64,000 bases of DNA, taken from the NCBI GenBank assembly GCA_018806915.1, contig JAGKQI010000084.1, positions 124,001 through 188,000 of the forward strand, read 5' to 3'. The notes beneath the pieces were generated by a model. It did no database searches. It saw only the letters and a program-made list of their open reading frames with translations, and was not told the DNA's origin. Origin of the DNA: Phytophthora colocasiae (Eukaryota; Oomycota; Peronosporomycetes; Peronosporales; Peronosporaceae). Made by a program: the position numbers and the translations under genes. How positions within the stretch are numbered: the first letter of the stretch is position 1; each line of letters starts with the position of its first letter. Positions 42,768 to 52,632 of the stretch are shown here, in pieces.

Positions 42768-45700
42768 TTACCTACGTCTGCGGCTCGTCGATGCTTGACC
42801 CTGAAGACGCTCCTTCAGCCTCTCAAGCAAGTCACCCCAATGACTAACATGGTTGATGTCTTCCTCAAATTCCCATGAATTCTCACTATCAGGAAGGTCC
42901 ACCCACGAGCAGAGATACTGAAGTCGTCCACGTCGACGCCGTTTATCGATCAGTTCCCGAATAACGTACACTCGTTCACCTTCGGAATCGTACATTCGAG
43001 GTGCACTCTTAGTGGTCTGCCTCCCTCGAAATATTTCAGGAACGTCTAGCGAGAGTTTGAGCTGGTCCACGTTGAATGTTGCATGTCTCCCACGGGCGAC
43101 GTATCGATAAGGCAGAGCCACTCGGTACGCGTTCTCACCAATACGCTGCTCGACCGAAAATGGTCCATACCACTTAGGAAGTAGCTTGTTGCATGCAGGA
43201 TCTCGCTCAGGATCATAGTCAGGTTGCCCAAGCTCACTGCTGAGGACACGCGCGTCCACGTAGACGAGGTCGCCAATCTCAAAGGAAACTTGCTGGCGTC
43301 CACGGTTGTAGTATCTGGCTTGGCGTTCTTGGGCTAACTTCAAATTGCGCTGGGCTAGCTCGATCGTTTCTTGCCGAGACCGTGTTAGATTGGCTGCCGA
43401 GCTTTCCGCAGTTAGCTGAGTCTGTAAAACGATTGGCGAACGGGGCTTTCGGCCGCTGTCTACTTCAAATATAGATACTCGTGTTGAAGTTGACACTAAA
43501 GTTGCATGGGCGTATTCCACCGTCGGTAGCATCTTGAGCCAGTTGTCACCATAATGTGAGACCACACAGCGAAGACTGTATTCGAGTGTCCGAATTTGTC
43601 GCTCGCTACGACCATCAGCTTGAGCTCTCTTAGACACGGTCATACGTTGCTTCACTTGCATAATCGACATCAGCTCGCACCAAAATTCACTCGTAAATCT
43701 CGGATCTCGGTCCGAAACGATAGACTCCGGAAGCGAGTAGTAGCGCACCACGTTATCGAAAAACAACTGCGCCGTAGTTTTAGCGTCCACATCCTTCGTT
43801 GTTGGAATATAACATGGCCGGTTGGAGAGTCTGCACACCACTACGTAAATTGCGTCGAACCCTTCACTCTTAGGCAGTGCTGTGACAAAATCCATGGTGA
43901 CATGCTGCCAGCACTGGTTAGGAATTGGAAGTGACTGCAATAGTCCCTTGCGCCGTCGAGATCCTGACTTATGGCGCACGCATGCCTCACATGTAGCAAT
44001 GTACTGCGAAATGTGCTCTCGCATCCCTGGCCACCAGAAATATTGACGCATGGCAACCATTGTGCGTTCAACTCCAGGGTGCGAGACAACCGATGCATCG
44101 TGAAAGTCATGCATCAAGCGAAGCAGTATGGTGTCGACTTGTGGAACGCGAAGTACTGGGACAACATCCTCCTTTCACAACAAGTATGCCGTCCCGGAGT
44201 TCGTATTTCGCAATCACGCGTTCATCTTGGCGTTGAATTCCTTGTATGATAGCGACACAGTCCTTATCCTTCTTGTACGCCGCTTTGATGTCCCTCACAA
44301 ACTGATCATCCTCCCCCACTACTAAAAGCGAAGTGTGACCGACAAAAGCTTCGGCTGCGTGCACGTCAAGGCTTGATGGCATGAAAGCTGCGTTTCCTTC
44401 GACCAGAAGCTTGGCTGCTCGCGTGACATAACGCGTCTTAAACACAAACAAGCCCACCATAGTAACGCAAACTGGAGGCCGAGACAACGCATCCGCGACA
44501 ACGTTTGAGATGCCTTTCTTGTGTACAAGCTCAAAATCAAACTGACCAAAAAACTCAAGCCATCGTGTCATCTTAGGCGACAAATTCGGGTGATGCAAAA
44601 ACCAGCGGCAGGCTGAATTGTCGGTATGTACCACGAAGTGACCTCCCAGCAAGTAGCATCTCCACCTCCCGAGGCAGTTTTTGATAGCGTAGAGCTCTTG
44701 TTCATGTGCTGCCCACTTGCTCTCGGTGTCAGATAGCTTACGGCTGTAAAAGCTGACTGGATGATCAAAGCCGTCAACCTGCTGACTGAGAACTCCACCA
44801 ACACACGTCTTTGAGGCATCAGTTGTAACTCGAAAAGGAAGCGACATATCCGGCAAGCGTAAGATGGGAGCAGAGATCAGCGTCTGCTTGATCGCATTGA
44901 ATGCATATTCTTGATCGGAACCCCACTTCCACTCCACTGTGCTCTTCAACAAGTCGGATAGGGGCAACACTAAGCTGGCGTAGTTCCTCACAAATCGTCG
45001 GTAGTATCCAGCTAGTCCAAGAAATCTTTGCAGGTCCTTCACATTTTGGGGTTGTGCCCAGTTAGCGATTGCTGCTGTCTTTATCCGGGTCGACACGAAC
45101 GCCGTCACCACTAACGATGTGCCCCAGGAACCGTATCTGATCTTGAGCAAAATGGCACTTACTAGGCCGTGCGTAAAGCTTCTCGTGGCGTAATATCTCG
45201 AATACCCGGCGCAAATGCTGCAAGTGTTCCTGCCGACTCTTCGAAAATACGCAAATATCATCGAGATAGACCACTACAAACGCTGACAGTTCGTCATTTT
45301 CAAAGATTCGGCGCATCAGTCGGGACCATGTGCCTGGCATCCCGCCAAGCCCATGGGAGCGACACACCAGTGAAAGATTTCCGACCCGCTCGAAACGCAG
45401 TGTATTGACGTGAGTCAAATGCCAAACGCATTTGATGGTAGCCGGATGCCAAATCAATCAGCGTAAATACATGAGCTCCTCCAAGGCGGTCAAAGATTTC
45501 ATCGATCCGAGGAATCGGAATGCGGGGAATTTCCGTGACGGAATTGACATAGCGATAATCAATAACCCATCGAACAGGTTTAGAAGGATCCCCGCCGCGC
45601 ACCCACTGAATCTTCGTTGGTAATTCCCCTGTGACCGGATCACGTTTAGGCACAGCGAAAATATTGGAGACCCATGGTGAAGAACTGCGCTCAATCCACT

Positions 45701-46502
45701 TTTTGCGCAGAAGCTTGTCAACAAAGACCTGGAGTGCTGCTTTCTCGACGTGAGCGTGGCGGAACGGAGGTCGCGATGATGGTGCCGCCCCTGGTTTTAG
45801 CTGGACCGAGTGTTCAATGTCTCGTTCAGGCGGAAGCCCTTCAGGCAATTCTTCCCGTAGATAATCCGCAAATTCCTTCACTAGCAGCTGCACTTCATGG
45901 TCCGGTTTATTGATGCCGTCATCTGTCACCACATCGAGATGGAAAACTTCAGCATACATTCCAGACTGCAGATTTCTTTGAAATTGATCGGCGTCAACAT
46001 ACTCGATCTCTGTGTCAGGCGTCGGTGGTGGTGTCCACTCGCGTGGCAAATTGCGACGCCGAGGTGAAGTACGCCACGCAATTGTTCTAGCTGACCAGTC
46101 AATATCGGGGTTCTCCTTACGAAGCCAATTTTGCCCAAGTATACCATCAAAATCTTGTCTTAGAGGCCATTCAACCAACTCGACTGCACTGAGTCGATCT
46201 TCCACCATCATGTCCAGAGTAAATTTTCGAGACAACGTTGTCGAGAGTCTGCCTTCAAAATCGCGAGCCTGAATTCTTTCATCCTGAGTTCCAGCGGGTG
46301 CCACCAGCAGATCGCGGCGCACAATACTGTGCGTTGCTCCAGAGTCAATTAACATCTTCAACCGGTGCCCTTGTACACCAGCCTCCACAAACAAAAGGTT
46401 ATCGCCTTCAACCTGCACCTTGTCTAGTCGGAGCTCCATGGCACAAAGAGTCGAGTCAATCACCGTGCGTTCTTCTGGGGCATCTTCCATCTCGAACACC
46501 AC
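42768..46502 (-). pseudogene. Gypsy-5 pol (PR-RT-RNase H-INT-chromodomain), several frameshifts
   Basis: Protease KMLIDSGATHSIVRRDL, then DGILGQNWLRKENPDIDW. RT has RWVIDYRYVNSVTEIPRIPI and YLDD near 45266. RNase H: VTTDASKTCVGGVL and HTDNSACRWFL. Integrase: CEACVRHKSG, TMDFVTALP, VSDRDPRFTSEFW, ADGRSERQIRTLE (normally QTDGQTE). Chromodomain: YVIRELIDKRRRRGRLQYL, DSENSWEFEEDI. Frame changes near 45350, 45080 and 44110. The first in-frame start-like codon at 46502 is marginal; entry is by frameshift from gag. Confidence 0.87.
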
Positions 46503-46549
46503 CGGAGCTTCATTTTCAGAGCTTGTGCATGGAGATTCAAATTCACATT

Positions 46550-46595
46550 GCTCAACGGATACTCCATTTACATCCGTTGAGCGTTGGCGTTTCCC
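46550..46595 (-). promoter_or_regulatory. Gypsy-5 -1 ribosomal frameshift signal (gag to pol)
   Basis: Minus-strand heptamer G-GGA-AAC (46589-46595), in gag phase. A 6-nt spacer follows, then a perfect 11-bp stem GCTCAACGGAT / ATCCGTTGAGC (46572-46582 and 46550-46560) with an 11-nt loop. Pol is in the -1 frame and open from here. Confidence 0.8.
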
Positions 46596-47412
46596 TGAGG
46601 CTTCTTCGGGCAGTCACTAATACGGTGGCCAGGTTCACGGCAGTAGAAGCACAGTCGCTGACGTCGGCACTGCTCGATAGTCGGCCGGGCTGCCGCGTAG
46701 GAAATGTCCATTGGCTGCGGGTCATTGCGTTGAGCCGGTGGAGCACGACGACCACCTCCAAAGTGCGCACGCTCGTACGCCTGTGCCGCGGAAATTGCTG
46801 CCTTGAGGGAGTTGCAGTTGAGATAGTCGACCTCTTTGCGTGTTTCGGGCTTCAACCCCATGATGAAATGGTCGACTTTATCTAAGGCAGACATATCGCG
46901 GACTTGTGTGATAATCTTGCGGAAGCGCGACACGTACTCTTCCACATCTGACGTCTGCTTGCATGCACGCAGAGCAGCACGAAGACGATGCTGCTGATCG
47001 GGTGGCAGAAATTCGTCTTGCAGCGCACTTTCGAACTCATCAATGGTGTGAATCGGTTCGTCATCGATCATAATGCGACTGTGGTACCAAGACGCAGCTC
47101 CACCACGAAGATTGCTGGCAAGCATAGCGACCACTCGAGCTTGGTTACCAGGCAGCGTGTAGTCGATGTTTTGCCATTCATGAACAGCTTAGCCTCAAAG
47201 ATAAATTCATCGACGCTTTCCTGTGGCTTGCCGTGAAATGTCGGCATTGAGGCACCCTCGATACGGAATTCTCGATTGGAGTGCTGATGCTGCAGCTGAT
47301 CTATCATGGACGCACGAAATTCGTTGTTCTGCGAGGCGACCGTATGGGAGAGCTCATGTATTGCCTGCGTGAGGCCATCGAGAAGTGACATGACCGGATT
47401 TTGTTCTTCCAT
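46568..47412 (-). pseudogene. Gypsy-5 gag, one frameshift
   Basis: ATG at 47412 (MEEQNPVMSLLDGL). One A appears lost in the A-run near 47173, moving the frame from 47412-47068 to 47134-46568. Core: GGAASWYHSRI, FLPPDQQHRLRAALRACKQ, VEEYVSRFRKIITQVRDM; one CCHC knuckle CFYCREPGHRISDC. It ends just after the slippery site. Restoring that one base would give an ordinary ~275-residue gag. Confidence 0.85.
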
Positions 47413-47499
47413 TCTTCAGAACTTGAGCGGACAATCTTGACAGTCAGTAGAAACTTGACCAACGGAGCGAAGAGCACGGCGGAATGAGAAGCGGACCAA

Positions 47500-47511
47500 C
47501 AAGTGCTACCA
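47500..47511 (-). promoter_or_regulatory. Gypsy-5 primer-binding site
   Basis: Minus strand TGGTAGCACTTG two bases after the LTR, the same as in Gypsy-1 and Gypsy-2. Confidence 0.75.
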
Positions 47512-47513
47512 AT

Positions 47514-47789
47514 TATAATGACGGAGCACTAGTTCAGATGAAGTTTTGTGTATTGTGCAAAATGCAGAGTGAGAAACTTCGACACGGAGGTGTTGCTGAA
47601 CACGACGTCCTTCGAAGTCATTTGTTGGTTCACGAAGTCCTTGGCATTCTTCAAGAAGGGAACATACAAGGGTTGCGATTAGGCTGTTTGTCAACAGGGG
47701 CCACGGCCGCACTGTAAGGATTGTAAGTCCTTGAGCACCACAACTTGTAGATAGACGACATTCTTCAGCGATGGTCTCCGAACATTACA
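47514..47789 (-). repeat. Gypsy-5 5' LTR (276 bp)
   Basis: Intact copy, followed by TSD AGGAG and the ankyrin coding sequence. Confidence 0.92.
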
Positions 47790-47794
47790 AGGAG

Positions 47795-48655
47795 GCTATC
47801 AGACGAGGTGACATGCACATGGTTGACTGGCTTGTGAAGCATCCAATTGGTCAAGCCTCGCTAATAGCGGCGAAGGCGACGAAAACATCTCTGGAATTTG
47901 CCATTGCTACTACCGATACCGCCATGTTGCAGTATCTCCACGATGGAGATTTACTACTAGCTGGTGATTATGCGGATGGCTTGGTTCACGCAGTTCAGAA
48001 CGGACAACTAGGGGTTGTTCAATGGTTTCTGTCGCATGCAGCTAACCTTTCTAACGTAGAGCAGTACAACTTGATGGACGAAGCTGCAAAGTTCGGCCAC
48101 TTGAACATCCTGCAGTTTTTCCACGGCTCAACCTCGCCAATAGAAGAGGACTTCCTCCGTCAGATTCGGTTGAAAGGCTGCTCGACTGAAGCTATGGACG
48201 GCGCAGCAGCAAACGGACACTTAGAGATGGTGCAGTGGCTTCATGCGAATCGATCGGAAGGCTGCACGACTAAGGCGATGGACGGTGCTGCTAAAGGGGG
48301 CCATTTGGAGGTCATCAAGTGGCTATATCGCAATCGCTCAGAGGGATGCTCGTTCGAAGCAATCGAGTTGGCGATAATACATGGACAGTTGCAAGTTGCT
48401 TGCTGGCTAAGGGCGCATGGGCATGGGCAGTTGCAAGTTGATCGCTGGCGATATCGCCAGCGATACCCGTACAATTTTCAGCACCCTATAATGCGCATTT
48501 GTCCGGAACGTACATTGGAGATCCTGCTGTTCCTACACGTGAATTACCCTGATATTACGAGGTCGCTCTGTTGGCGGTTAATACCACGGATGAATAGTGA
48601 GTTTCACTATGCTTGGAAGTGGATGGAAGACCACACAGACGATGATGATCCATAG
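47795..48655 (+). pseudogene. Ankyrin gene, 3' fragment
   Basis: Open frame of about 286 codons after Gypsy-5 and its AGGAG repeat (an ATG at 47771 lies inside the LTR). Repeats: AVQNGQLGVVQWFLSHA, EAAKFGHLNILQFF, GAAANGHLEMVQWLHANRSE, GAAKGGHLEVIKWLYRNRSE. Near the end HGQLQVACWLRAHGHGQLQV shows a local duplication followed by a 24-bp palindrome. Stop at 48653-48655. Confidence 0.82.
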
Positions 48656-49103
48656 TACAACTGCAACAGAATTGGTCGTACATGTACTTCAGGTTTTAAG
48701 AGAGCATCTATTTCGTTAACAACTTACTGTTGTAACCGAGGATTTTCGGTGGTTGATACAGCAGTTGCCGATCGAATCTTATAGATGCCGTACCAGCTTC
48801 ATGTAGTATTATCTTCAGTCATTTCTTTTTGGTCTTGTCTTCAGGGCAATTTGTTCCGTTGTACATGCAGGTTCCTTGAAAGGGCAATCTAACGAGAGTA
48901 AGTTTCATGTCAATAGCTATTTGGATCATTTCAGATGTCAATGCATTGCTCAAAGCTCACGAAGCCCTTAAAGCCACATACTCATAGACTCCAGCACGAC
49001 TAAAGTTCATATCGATAAACCACAACTAGAAAAAAGTGTTTTTGTGACACTTTTTATTTAAAAAAATCACTTACAAAGCACTTTTCGCATCGATTACTGT
49101 ATA
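48656..49103. other. Intergenic region, ankyrin 3' end to PRP16 start
   Basis: 448 bp without a gene. Just before PRP16 lies a 9-bp-arm inverted repeat AAAAAGTGT / ACACTTTTT (49031-49039 and 49047-49055, 7-nt loop), AT-rich and possibly regulatory. Confidence 0.5.
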
Positions 49104-52100
49104 ATGGCTCGCTCCAGGGACGTCTCGCAACGGAGTCGCTCTCGTTCCCGGGACCGCCGCCGCTCTCCTCCTTCCTATCGCAGTCGAAGAAGAAGCCGCA
49201 GCAGATCCCAATCGCGCCGTTACCGCAGCCGTAGCGCCAGTAGAAGCTCCGATATCTCACGCCATTCTCAAGTCTTAAAACGAAGCCCGAATCGTCTTTT
49301 TGCTCCTCGGTCTCGCGGATCCGAGAGCGGTTCTAGCCGTCCTCGTGTGTCTCTCTTAGGTTTGGATAAACTGGCAGCTGAGAAGCGCCAGGAACGTGAA
49401 ATTCGCAACTCTGAAGGCTTCAAGACAACCTCAAACCGATCCGAAAACGATACCGATTGTAAAATCTCTCCACGGCCTTTTGAGCGGGGATCAGGCTTGA
49501 ATTCAAGTGAATGGGACGAACCAGAACGGCTACAAAGTGTGCAGAAACCACAGGACCAAGCAGATCAGACGGAGACGCCTAGAACAAGCGATGGAAGCAG
49601 ATACAGTAGATCCAGCAGCTCCAGAAGGGAAAACAGTGGCAGACGCAGCAGAAGCAGCAGTGCCAGTACGCAGAGGAAAGCAAGAGAGCCTTCGCCTCCT
49701 ACTACAGGATGTTATAGACGCAGGGAGAAGCTAGAGGCTCCTAAGAAGCAGTACGATGATGAAGTGGAGGAAGATTTTGATCGGGAATTCTACTTGAACG
49801 ACGATGCAGGAGGCATGGAAGCTCACGAGGGACATGTTTTCCTTGGCAGTGAGGAAAAGTTTAAAGCTCTGGAGCAACAGCTCGAGCAGACGCGAGCTAG
49901 AGGAGATAGCAAGCTCAAGGGGATGTCAGCTAGAGCTTCAGCACTATCAGCAGATCAGGAGGCTTGGGAGAAGAATAGACTGTTGACCAGTGGTGTTGTA
50001 GCTTCTGGACGAGTGGATACAGACTTTGATGATGAACTGGACTCGAGAGTGCAGATTATGGTGCATAGTACGAAGCCTCCGTTTCTGGATGGACGAGTGT
50101 CTTTTACGACGCAGGTGGAGATGGTAGCCACTGTGAAAGACCCGACGTCTGACATGGCAGTGTGTGCGAGGAAAGGCAGTTCGCTGTTGATGGAGGTGCG
50201 GGAACAGCGTGAAAGGAACAAGATGAGGAAGCGGTTCTGGGAAGTCGGTGGGTCACGTATGGGGGATGCCATTGGCGTACAGAAAGATGCCGGATCGGAT
50301 GAAGAGGAGGAGGAGAAGAAGACCGAGGATGACCCTGAGAATTACAAGCAGGATTCGCAGTTCTCGACGCATTTGAAGAAGCAGAAGGCTGTGAGTCACT
50401 TCGCTAAGACCCGGACACTTCGTCAGCAGCGGGAGTTTCTTCCTATCTTTCAGTGTCGTGAAGAACTGTTACAGGTAATCCGAGAGAATCAGATTGTCGT
50501 GATTGTTGGTGAAACAGGCTCAGGAAAGACCACACAGCTCACGCAGTATTTGCACGAGGAAGGGTACTCTCAGTTTGGGATGATTGGATGTACGCAACCG
50601 CGTCGTGTGGCTGCCATGTCGGTGGCTCAACGTGTCAGTGAGGAGATGGAGGTCACTCTTGGTGAAGAAGTTGGCTACGCAATTCGATTCGAGGACCTGA
50701 CGTCGGACAAAACTATCATTAAGTATATGACAGAAGGAGTTTTACTACGCGAGTCGCTGCGTGAGTCTGACCTGGACTCCTATTCGTGCGTGATCATGGA
50801 CGAAGCCCACGAACGGGCCCTCAACACTGACGTGCTCTTCGGCATATTACGCAAGGTGGTTCAACGTCGCAGCGACTTCAAATTGGTCGTGACATCAGCT
50901 ACGTTAGATGCAGACAAGTTTGCCAACTTCTTCGGCGGCGTGCCCATGTTCACCATTCCAGGCCGAACGTTCCACGTGGACACACGCTATGCCAAGTCGC
51001 CAAGTGACGATTACGTGGACGCAGCAGTGAAACAAGTCATGCAGATTCATCTATCGCATCCACCAGGTGATGTTCTGGTGTTCATGACGGGCCAAGAGGA
51101 CATTGAAGCTACGTGCTACGTACTAGCGGACCGAATGGGAAAGTTGGACGGAGCGCCTCCGCTGATGGTCCTTCCCATGTATTCACAACTACCAGCAGAT
51201 CTACAGGCGAAGATCTTTGACGCCTCGGACATTCGGAAGTGCATCGTGTCGACCAATATTGCAGAGACGTCGCTTACCGTGGACGGTATCAAGTACGTTA
51301 TCGACACAGGTTTCTGCAAGGTGAAGGTTTACAACCCGAAGATCGGTATGGATGCTCTGCAGGTGAGCCCCATCAGCCAGCAGAACGCCAACCAACGTGC
51401 AGGTCGTGCTGGACGTACAGGTCCTGGAGTTGCCTACCGGTTGTACACGCAGCGTCAGTTCGTCAACGAGTTGCTCGAAGCGCAGATCCCCGAGATCCAA
51501 CGGACGAATTTGGGCTACGTGGTGCTATTGCTCAAGTCTCTTGGTGTCTCTAACTTGCTGGAGTTCGATTTCATGGATCCTCCGCCTCAGGATAACATCA
51601 TCAACTCTATGTATCAATTGTGGGTGCTCGGGGCGCTGGACAACACTGGAGAGCTCACGGAGATCGGCAAGAAGATGGTTGTGTTCCCTCTGGACCCACC
51701 TCTGGCCAAGATGCTGCTCTTCAGTGAGCAACTGAACTGTACAGCTGAGGTCCTGATCGTTGTGAGCATGTTGTCCGTTCCAAGCGTCTTTTTCCGTCCA
51801 AAAGATCGCGAGGAGGAGAGTGATGCGGCCCGAGAGAAGTTCTTCGTGCCTGAAAGTGACCACCTGACCCTGCTAAACGTGTACCAGCAATGGGAGATGA
51901 ACCGCCACTCGGCGCAATGGTGTTCGGACCACTTCATCCACGCTAAAGGTCTTCGGAAGGCCCGGGAGGTGCGTGAACAGCTAGCAGACATCATGAAGCA
52001 GCAAAAGGTTAAATTCTGCTCATGTGAAGGCCGGTGGGACGTCGTTCGCAAGGCCATTTGCTCTGCGTATTTCTACAACTCGGCTCAAATCAAGGGTATC

Positions 52101-52544
52101 GGAGAGTACGTCAACATGTTGACCGGTATGCCCTGCAATCTCCATCCAAGTGCAGCGTTATTTGGTCTTGGCTACACTCCAGACTTTGTGGTTTACCATG
52201 AGTTGATCTACACCAGCAAAGAGTACATGCAGTGTGCAACGGCTGTGGAAGGCGAGTGGCTAGCTGAACTGGGGCCAATGTTCTTCAGTGTGAAGGAATC
52301 GTTCCAGTCGCGACTGCTTAAACGGATGAAGGAGAAGGAGGAGGCTGTGGAGATGGAGCACGAGATGGAAGCCTCGATTCAAGCCAAGGAAAAAGAAGCC
52401 AAGGAGGACTTAGAGAAGCGTCTCGAGACAAGTCGACAGCTCAAGAAGCAGAAAATGACAGTGGCAGGACCAGGACGAGCAGATCCACCTGTCAGTTCGA
52501 AGAAGACGCGACGCCCACCTCGTCCACGTCGTTTTGGCTTCTAG
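49104..52544 (+). CDS. PRP16: DEAH-box pre-mRNA splicing helicase PRP16/DHX38
   Basis: 1146 residues from the ATG at 49104, intact. An Arg/Ser (RS) domain fills the first ~60 residues. Then [18 protein letters not shown] near 95 and [19 protein letters not shown] near 315, two stretches I associate with PRP16 rather than PRP2/PRP22. Helicase: [10 protein letters not shown] near 468, DEAH near 565, SAT near 597, [12 protein letters not shown] near 764, followed by the winged-helix/ratchet and OB-like C-terminus ([20 protein letters not shown]). PRP16 is an ATPase that remodels the spliceosome after the first catalytic step. It converges on the kinase gene, with 88 bp between the two stops. Confidence 0.93.
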   Translation: MARSRDVSQRSRSRSRDRRRSPPSYRSRRRSRSRSQSRRYRSRSASRSSDISRHSQVLKRSPNRLFAPRSRGSESGSSRPRVSLLGLDKLAAEKRQEREIRNSEGFKTTSNRSENDTDCKISPRPFERGSGLNSSEWDEPERLQSVQKPQDQADQTETPRTSDGSRYSRSSSSRRENSGRRSRSSSASTQRKAREPSPPTTGCYRRREKLEAPKKQYDDEVEEDFDREFYLNDDAGGMEAHEGHVFLGSEEKFKALEQQLEQTRARGDSKLKGMSARASALSADQEAWEKNRLLTSGVVASGRVDTDFDDELDSRVQIMVHSTKPPFLDGRVSFTTQVEMVATVKDPTSDMAVCARKGSSLLMEVREQRERNKMRKRFWEVGGSRMGDAIGVQKDAGSDEEEEEKKTEDDPENYKQDSQFSTHLKKQKAVSHFAKTRTLRQQREFLPIFQCREELLQVIRENQIVVIVGETGSGKTTQLTQYLHEEGYSQFGMIGCTQPRRVAAMSVAQRVSEEMEVTLGEEVGYAIRFEDLTSDKTIIKYMTEGVLLRESLRESDLDSYSCVIMDEAHERALNTDVLFGILRKVVQRRSDFKLVVTSATLDADKFANFFGGVPMFTIPGRTFHVDTRYAKSPSDDYVDAAVKQVMQIHLSHPPGDVLVFMTGQEDIEATCYVLADRMGKLDGAPPLMVLPMYSQLPADLQAKIFDASDIRKCIVSTNIAETSLTVDGIKYVIDTGFCKVKVYNPKIGMDALQVSPISQQNANQRAGRAGRTGPGVAYRLYTQRQFVNELLEAQIPEIQRTNLGYVVLLLKSLGVSNLLEFDFMDPPPQDNIINSMYQLWVLGALDNTGELTEIGKKMVVFPLDPPLAKMLLFSEQLNCTAEVLIVVSMLSVPSVFFRPKDREEESDAAREKFFVPESDHLTLLNVYQQWEMNRHSAQWCSDHFIHAKGLRKAREVREQLADIMKQQKVKFCSCEGRWDVVRKAICSAYFYNSAQIKGIGEYVNMLTGMPCNLHPSAALFGLGYTPDFVVYHELIYTSKEYMQCATAVEGEWLAELGPMFFSVKESFQSRLLKRMKEKEEAVEMEHEMEASIQAKEKEAKEDLEKRLETSRQLKKQKMTVAGPGRADPPVSSKKTRRPPRPRRFGF

Positions 52545-52632
52545 AGCTACTGAAACAGGTAAGAATTAATACTGGCCAAAAGACTGGAGCTTACATTCTT
52601 TTAACCTTAGCAACATGAATACAGCGGAGAGT

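Larger units (their letters stand above)
36472..47789 (-). mobile_element. Gypsy-5: Ty3/Gypsy element in the ankyrin gene, itself hit by Gypsy-4
   Basis: 276-bp LTRs: right copy 47514-47789, left copy in two pieces 36472-36681 and 42690-42755 around Gypsy-4. TSD AGGAG (36467-36471 and 47790-47794). Without Gypsy-4 the element is about 5.3 kb, compact, with gag and pol (PR-RT-RNase H-INT-chromodomain) on the minus strand and no extra gene. The purine tract TGGGAGGA (minus strand of 42756-42763) adjoins the 3' LTR. In sense the LTR runs TGTAATG...ATTATA, so its 3' end lacks the usual CA. Confidence 0.93.
21904..48655 (+). pseudogene. Ankyrin-repeat gene broken by Gypsy-3, Gypsy-5 and Gypsy-4
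   Basis: Pieces: 21904-21922 (ATG and six codons), 35588-36471 and 47795-48655. Taking out Gypsy-3 with one GTGT rejoins the first two. Taking out Gypsy-5 (with Gypsy-4 inside) and one AGGAG rejoins the last two in frame (WRLVVKE then AIRRGDMHMVDWLV). Besides the insertions there is a one-base shift near 35655-35665 and an 11-bp duplication at 36041-36062. The family matches the ankyrin fragment at 3-746. Dead in this haplotype. Confidence 0.85.

Noticed and set aside
47484..47717. 77-residue plus frame near the Gypsy-5 right LTR
   Set aside because: Made of leader and LTR sequence, antisense to the element.
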